A model generated the notes under the pieces. It saw only the letters and a program-made list of their open reading frames with translations, had not been told where the DNA came from and did not search any database. From Brachybacterium sacelli (lineage in GTDB: Bacteria; Actinomycetota; Actinomycetes; Actinomycetales; Dermabacteraceae): a stretch of 64,000 bases of DNA. Position numbers and translations under genes: made by a program. Location: NCBI RefSeq assembly GCF_017876545.1, contig NZ_JAGIOD010000001.1, forward strand, positions 3,076,406 to 3,140,405, written 5' to 3'. Position 1 is the first letter of the stretch; each line of letters opens with the position of its first letter. Shown here piece by piece: positions 59,218 to 64,000 of the stretch.

Positions 59218-59369
59218 CTTCTTCTCCTCTGCGAACTGTCTACGTGTGTGTATTGCTTACGTAGTTCAGGATCGCGCGGGCCCGCAGACCTAACCAGGGT
59301 CTGTCGATGCCTGGTATCGACGAGAAGCGAAACGAAGGGACGGCGCTGCCCGTTCCGGAGTGCGCCGCC

Positions 59370-59596
59370 TCGCAACGCGCCACAGGAGGCCGCATCAAGT
59401 CGGACTTGCGATTCTCTGCCACAGTCGTCTGGAGCAACCTGCCACTCCCGAACCCCACTGATCGTGTACGGCAGCAGATCATCGAAGCAGGCAAAGGCAT
59501 TCTCGAGGCAAGGGCCCAGTACCCGGACCGCTCCCTCGCCGACCACTACAACCCACTCGCTATGTCCCCCGCCTCATCAAGGCGCACGACGCACAG
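59370..59596 (+). pseudogene. 3' remnant of an MmeI-like restriction-methylation gene
   Basis: The frame contains KSDLRFSATVVWSNLPLPNP, EAGKGILEARAQYPDRSLAD and HYNPLAMSP, the C-terminal end of type IIL/MmeI-like fused restriction-methyltransferases (typical WNNFPLP and RSLADHYNPLAM). A one-base change then shifts ALIKAHDAQG out of frame, and the IS3 copy follows directly. Everything upstream, including the methylase motifs, is absent. It shows that a restriction system once stood here. No other gene is visible in 59218-59596. Confidence 0.75.
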
Positions 59597-60851
59597 GGGA
59601 CTGATGCGCGATCAGGTGTCAGCTGGGGTTAGGCCGCCAGACTGACGGTCGGGTTCATGATGGTCTCGTACTCGATGGGGGTCAATCGACCCAGTCGGGC
59701 CTGCCGGCGTCGGCGTGGTAGGTGCGTTCGATCCAGGTGATGATCGCGGTCCGCAGCTCTTCTCTGGTCTGCCAGCGCTTGCGGTCCAGGACGTTCTTCT
59801 GGAGCAGGGCGAAGAAGGACTCCATGGCGGCGTTGTCACCGGCGGCACCGACCTGGCCCATCGAGCCGATGAGGTGGTGGCGGTTCAGAGCATGGACGAA
59901 TTTCTTTGCTCTGAACTGCGAACCTCTGTCGGAATGCACGATGCAGCCAGCCGCATCTCGGCGCCGCGATACCGCGTTGCCCAGGGCGTTCACTGCGAGG
60001 CGAGCCTTCATTCGGGAGTCCATGGAGTAGCCCACGATCCGGCCGGAGAAGACGTCCTTGATAGCGCAGAGATAGAGCTTCCCCTCGTCGGTCCAGTGCT
60101 CGGTGATGTCGGTGAGCCAGAGTTCGTTGGCGTCGTCGGCGGTGAATTCGCGCTTCACGAGGTCATCGTGGACCGGTGGACCGGGCCGCTTTCCATTCTT
60201 GCCGCCTTCTTCCCGAATACGGACCACCATTGGTGTCCCGGCAGATCCTCCACGCCGTGCGCTCACACATCTCTACGCCTGCCTGCGGCTTCGCCGGCCA
60301 AGAAGCGTAGCCGAACTCCGGATCGTCGCGATGGGCATCCACAGGCAGTGGCTCGATAGGCCTCGGTCAGCTCAGCTGCAGTGACCTGCTGTGCAACCAG
60401 CGTAGTAGGGCTGGCGGGAGAGCTTCAGGACCCGCAGGGACACCGCGACGGGAATGCCGTCTGCGGCGAGCTCGCTCACGAGCGGGTAGAACCTTTTCCC
60501 GCAGGTTCGCTTGGGACAGGTAGGCGGCCGCGCGGCGCAGGACCTCGTCTCCTGCTCGAGCAGCCGTTCCGGCGACGCAGATCGCGCAGCTCGGTCGATT
60601 CCTCCCGAGTTTTCCCGGGCCGGGCACCGTCTTCGACGTCAGCCTGACGCATCCAGTTCGTCAGGCACGACTCGGAGATCCCGAAGTCCTTCGCGATCAC
60701 GGCGAGCTTCTGACCAGGTTCACGGTTCCTCGCGACGCGGACGACGTCGTCCCGGAACTCCTGGGGGTAGGGAGCAGGCATGGTGCACATCCTTCCCTGC
60801 AACGCTCCTCAGCGCCACAGATCACGTGACACCTACCTGCGCATCAGTCCC
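59597..60851 (-). mobile_element. Decayed IS3-family element (relative of the 38049 copy)
   Basis: The ends have the same design: GGGACTGATGCGC, 4 variable bases, then AGGTGTCA, at both sides (59597-59621 and 60827-60851). OrfB (59614-60470 area) keeps LTDITEHWTDEG, VHSDRGSQF and AAMESFFALLQ but has several frame changes (near 60215, 60300 and 60390), and OrfA (60476-60802) is frameshifted after its helix-turn-helix. No target duplication found. Not able to transpose by itself. Confidence 0.85.
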
Positions 60852-60888
60852 CCCAGATTCCCGGGGCACGGCATCGTTCGGCCCTGCA

Positions 60889-62349
60889 CTAATCCTGCGG
60901 TGGTGTTGCTCGGAGTTCCGGATAGGCACCCCAGGTCGCGTTCGTGCGAGCCGCGTGCCTGATGGCAGTGTTGATGCTGATGCCGAGGGTGTCCGCGACG
61001 ATGCTGGCCGGTACCTGTTGGACGAGTTGGTCGATCCGTGCCTGCTGGGCCTTCCGGATCTGGATCCGGTGGCGGGCGAGATGTAGGGCGACGTTGGCTT
61101 CGCTGGTGTGGTGCTGGGGCGTGGCTCCGGGGAACAGCCATTCTGGTGCATCCCCCACGAACGGTCGGTGACCGCTCAGCTCCTCGAGATGTCGGCTAAG
61201 CAGGTCCGCGATGGCTTCGGGCAGCGTGAGCGGAGTCGTACCAAAGGCGATGCGAATGGTTCCATCGTGCGCCGTGATGTCGGAGAGGTGCAAGCGGACG
61301 CAGTCGGAGAGCCGTTGGGCGAACACGAGGGCGAGCAGGCCGATGATGCGGCTGCTTAGAGGGATGCTGTCGTCCTCGATGAGGAGGTCAACCTTGCTCC
61401 AGAGGGTGTCGTCCGGAACCGTAGTCGAGGGAATGGTAGGTGTGCGACGAGGCACGGTGACTGGGCCGGTTAATCCCCGGCGCACTGCCCAGTTCAGGAA
61501 CGTTCCGACGGCAGCTTGCGAGCTATGGCCGGCGAAGTACCGATCCACCGTGGCCTGACTCAATGAGGGCAGGTCAAGACCGTGGTTGGTTATCCAGTAC
61601 AGGAAGTTCGCGATCTTGCGCAGATCGGTGGCGCGTGTGTCGTAAGCGCCGGTCGAGAGAGTCCGCTTCGAGGATCGCTGGCGGAGCTTACGGAACACTT
61701 CCCAGTTGAAGTACTGGCCGACGATGGCCGCGTGTTCGGCAGGAAGGTCAGCGATGAACGTGGCGGCGAAGTTTTCGAGGTCGTTCAGTCGAACATCGAT
61801 CGCGGGTAGCGTGCCGGCGCTGATGAGCATGCGTCGTAGGTAGCGCACTCGAGGCGAGGGGGGTAACGCGTCGAGCGTGGTGTGGCTGATCGGGGCTTGG
61901 TCTGTAGCCATTGCGCGCAGCGTCTCTCCGATGGGGTTCCGCCGTAGCCACCGTACGACCGAGCGTGGATCACGAGCCGTCAGGAGATGGTCGTACAGCG
62001 ACGTCAGGCCCCGGTGAACGCCACCGTGACCGTCCGCAAGCACGTCACGGAGGCGAGCAGTCAGCCGGCAGGTGCCGCACTGCGAACCGGTGAGCTGCTC
62101 CTCGCCCCCACAGGTAGTACATGCGAATCGTGGCGGTACGCCAGCGCAGGCCGCACAGACGATCTGCCGAGATGGATCGTAGAAGGCAAGAACCTTGATG
62201 TAGCCGCAACTCGGGCAGCGACCGGGGTGCCGACGAAGCCTGGAATAGCAGGCGTTGCAGATGCGCTGCTCGAGGATCACGTACCGGGCCGCGACTTCTC
62301 GAGCACAGCGGTCACAGCCGATCTGAACCGTGACCTTCTGCCGACTCAC
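60889..62349 (-). CDS. Zinc-finger tyrosine-recombinase-like protein (third gene of recombination module)
   Basis: 486 aa. The N terminus has several zinc pairs: IGCDRCAREV, RICNACYSRL, GRCPSCGYI, IVCAACAGVP, ACTTCGGEE and SQCGTCRLT. The middle (about 120-290) resembles a core-binding domain (SKRTLSTGAYDTRATDLRKI), and the rest (about 300-440) has the helical plan of a tyrosine recombinase catalytic domain (IGLLALVFAQRLSDCVRLHL) but with no clear R-H-R-Y set; the C terminus holds an HTH-like QQVPASIVADTLGISINTAI. It overlaps the XRE gene by 4 bp. Probably a DNA-binding partner of the recombinase, in the way TnpB/TnpC accompany TnpA in Tn554-like modules. Confidence 0.65.
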   Translation of the reverse strand: MSRQKVTVQIGCDRCAREVAARYVILEQRICNACYSRLRRHPGRCPSCGYIKVLAFYDPSRQIVCAACAGVPPRFACTTCGGEEQLTGSQCGTCRLTARLRDVLADGHGGVHRGLTSLYDHLLTARDPRSVVRWLRRNPIGETLRAMATDQAPISHTTLDALPPSPRVRYLRRMLISAGTLPAIDVRLNDLENFAATFIADLPAEHAAIVGQYFNWEVFRKLRQRSSKRTLSTGAYDTRATDLRKIANFLYWITNHGLDLPSLSQATVDRYFAGHSSQAAVGTFLNWAVRRGLTGPVTVPRRTPTIPSTTVPDDTLWSKVDLLIEDDSIPLSSRIIGLLALVFAQRLSDCVRLHLSDITAHDGTIRIAFGTTPLTLPEAIADLLSRHLEELSGHRPFVGDAPEWLFPGATPQHHTSEANVALHLARHRIQIRKAQQARIDQLVQQVPASIVADTLGISINTAIRHAARTNATWGAYPELRATPPQD

Positions 62350-62696
62350 TCGTTTGGGCGGTGCAGCCGAGGCCGGACGGGGCGCAGATCGCCTATCGTC
62401 GGCCCGGTGTGCTGCGCTGCTCCTGCTGCTCGGCGTGGTCGCTGGACCTGGACCTGGGGGATCTCGATGAGGTCGTTTGGAGTGCAGTCAAGGATTCGGC
62501 AGAGTGCGGCGAGCACTTCGACGTTCAATCGCTCGGGAGTCTTGGTCACGAGGCGGTAGATCTGTTCGCGGGAGAGCTGTACGCCTTGGTCTCGTAGGGG
62601 GTCGATCAGATCGGTGGTGTTGAACATCCCCGAGGTAGCCATGATCTGGCGCAGCTTCCAGGTGATCGGGGCGTCAGGTGTGGGAGTCGTCGGCAT
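62346..62696 (-). CDS. XRE-family DNA-binding protein of the recombination module
   Basis: 116 aa. A helix-turn-helix of the XRE type: MFNTTDLIDPLRDQGVQLSR, EQIYRLVTKTPERLNVEVLA, ALCRILDCTPNDLIEIP. The C-terminal 30 residues are basic and Pro-rich. It overlaps the recombinase end (62674-62696) and the next gene (ATGA), so all three are translated as a unit. It may act as regulator or directionality factor. Confidence 0.82.
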   Translation of the reverse strand: MPTTPTPDAPITWKLRQIMATSGMFNTTDLIDPLRDQGVQLSREQIYRLVTKTPERLNVEVLAALCRILDCTPNDLIEIPQVQVQRPRRAAGAAQHTGPTIGDLRPVRPRLHRPNE

Positions 62697-63829
62697 GGTT
62701 TCCTCCGTAGATGCGTGATAGTGCTTGGCTGATCATGCGGTTTTTGAAGTCGTCGCCGACAGAGGTGTATATCGCGGTGGTGGACGCGTAGGCGTGTCCG
62801 ACCTGGTCCTGCACGAACTTTTCGGCGTACCCCCACTCGATGAGGTTCGTGACGTAGGTGTGGCGTAGAGCGTGCACGCTGAGCTCCCCGGGTAGCCCGG
62901 CTTCGTCACGGATCTGGGCGAAGCGAAGGTCGATGTAGCGCAACGAGACCCGAGTCCCTCGTTCGGTCAGCCACAGGGGGCCCGTTGATTCGGTAGTGAA
63001 GCGGGGACGAGCCTGGTCGATCCATTGGGCCAGACCTTCCGTGATCCAGTCGAGTTCGGGAAGTGTGCACCGAGCGGCGCCTTGGGCCCGATCCGTGAGC
63101 TCCCTTCCCCCAGCGCACCTCCACGGCTCCGAAGCGTCCGAACCGCGGGGCCGCACCGTTGGGCCTCAGGTCCGCTACATCTAGCCTTACCGCCTCGGCG
63201 CGACGCAGCCCGTATGCGTAGATGGTCTTGAAGATCTGGGAATCGCGCAGCGCCGCCAGGGCCCCCTTTCGACCGCGTCGGAGGATGACTTCGACTCGCT
63301 GGTCGGCCGCGGAGAAGAACGTCTCGAGCTCGTCGTAGGTCAGAGCGCGCCGCTGTGCGCGTCCTTCATAGCCGAGCAAATGTGCGAGCGTGTTCCACTC
63401 ATGGCAGACCTGCTGCGGCGTCGTTCCGAACCGCTCCTCGCAATCCACCGACCACTGGTAGCGAGGGTCGGTGAGGTAGTCGCAGAACAGACGGATGATG
63501 GAGTGGTAGCCCCGGATCGTGGACCGAGCCGCCGGATGCGTCCGCGACATCACGCGCGTGGTGTAGTCCTCAAGATCTCCAGGAGACCACTCCCACGGGT
63601 ATCGGCCAGCGAACTCCTCGAAAGACCGGACGACTCGCTCCCTACTCCCGATGGTCCGCTCGGAGAGCCCTCGGCTGCTCTGCTGATCCGCCCAACCGGA
63701 GAGCATCGCGTCGAACACGAAGCGATGCTCGTCCAGCGCACGCACGTTGCGGAGCTCGCGAAGCGGAGATACACCAGGGCGGTTCTGATCCACGACGCCA
63801 GTATTGCATCCGTTGCAACAATGATGCAT
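62674..63829 (-). pseudogene. Tyrosine recombinase/integrase split by a frameshift
   Basis: From ATG 63829 (MHHCCNGCNTGVVDQN) the first frame covers the core-binding domain (RVVRSFEEFAGRYPWEW) and FKTIYAYGLRRAEAVRLDVA with the first catalytic Arg, up to RRRSVHT near 63065. The second frame continues LPELDWITEGL, SVHALRHTYVTNLIEWG (His-x2-Arg), DQVGHAYASTTAIYTSV (Gly-His and Tyr). Together all catalytic residues R-H-R-H-Y are present, so the gene would be active with one base corrected. Whether this is decay, base-calling error or programmed frameshifting is open. First gene of a three-gene minus-strand module. Confidence 0.82.
63806..63827. promoter_or_regulatory. Nested palindrome over the recombinase start
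   Basis: GCATC, then the perfect palindrome GTTGCAAC (63812-63819), then GATGC, ending at the recombinase ATG. It could be an operator for the XRE protein or a recombination site. From here to 64000 I see no further gene. Confidence 0.45.
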
Positions 63830-64000
63830 CAAGCCTGGCCAGACGGGGGCAGATTCTGCCTTCGTCGACGTGCGCGGGGCTGGGGCTCTGCCAGCGGCGA
63901 TGCAGCATCTGGATCTGCCCGGCGATGACGTGACTGATCGAGAGCCCCGACAGACCATTGAAAGGAACCCAGCCGAACCCTCATAGGCAGAAACAAGGTT

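Noticed and set aside
59596..60852. Terminator hairpin (GGGGACTGATGCGC and its complement) interrupted by the IS3 copy
   Set aside because: The 38049 copy of a related IS has the same end design (GGGxCTGCCGC...AGGTGACA) followed by an ATC target duplication, so this sequence is the IS end, not a terminator.
1..64000. tRNA or rRNA genes, for instance as attachment sites
   Set aside because: I saw no cloverleaf or rRNA-like sequence by eye; a tRNA search program would be needed to exclude one.

Overview
High-GC actinobacterial DNA. The ATGA/GTGA start-stop overlaps, an RbpA-like protein, FtsK-type conjugation ATPases and the IS481/IS3/IS21 set point to Actinomycetota, perhaps Dermabacteraceae/Brachybacterium or Microbacteriaceae. 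That family guess rests on general resemblance only. Most of the window reads as one heavily rearranged conjugative or integrative element carrying metabolic cargo, next to chromosome-like hyuAB at the left edge.

Layout. 1-2488: end of hyuA plus hyuB. 2489-3785: palindrome-dense DNA with no convincing gene. 3786-20187: GIY-YIG protein, VirD4-like coupling ATPase, replication-relaxation-like protein (relaxase candidate), an IS481 copy, an HEPN-motif protein, a hexapeptide-repeat protein, an HAD hydrolase, then an overlapping conjugation operon (small membrane peptide, NERD protein, 1355-aa FtsK-type ATPase, secreted lysozyme/M15 peptidase, TcpC/VirB8-like protein). 20362-23966: cargo (AbgT transporter, opine dehydrogenase, divergent GntR regulator). 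24165-33140: replication block with HNH protein, SSB and a 1437-aa DnaE-type polymerase on the minus strand; an iteron-like region; then on the plus strand a 305-aa unknown and a TraB/TraSA-like FtsK ATPase. 33161-42391: second cargo block (MerR, S9 peptidase, penicillin acylase, a CPBP protease gene broken by an IS3 element, TetR with paired operators, membrane protein, intact CPBP protease). 42517-51852: small accessory genes of the element, including an RbpA homologue and an HEPN-CBS protein, an IS21 copy and a truncated SRAP gene. 51870-59596: IS3 copy, AAA ATPase, four SDR genes (one frameshifted) with an XRE regulator, and the 3' remnant of an MmeI-like restriction-methylation gene cut by a decayed IS3. 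60889-63829: three-gene recombination module (tyrosine recombinase split by a frameshift, XRE protein, zinc-finger recombinase-like protein).

How the parts may fit (inference): VirD4-like and FtsK-like motors, the wall hydrolase and the TcpC-like protein would move DNA; the replication-relaxation protein, DnaE, SSB and iterons would process and copy it; the recombination module may integrate it. Most accessory genes share a 5' element, CGCCCACT plus a small hairpin. Four genes (hexapeptide protein, FtsK, zinc protein, SRAP) have a second, decayed or truncated copy of only their 3' part nearby, which suggests past recombination between related elements. The cargo leans towards amide, peptide and amino-acid derivatives.
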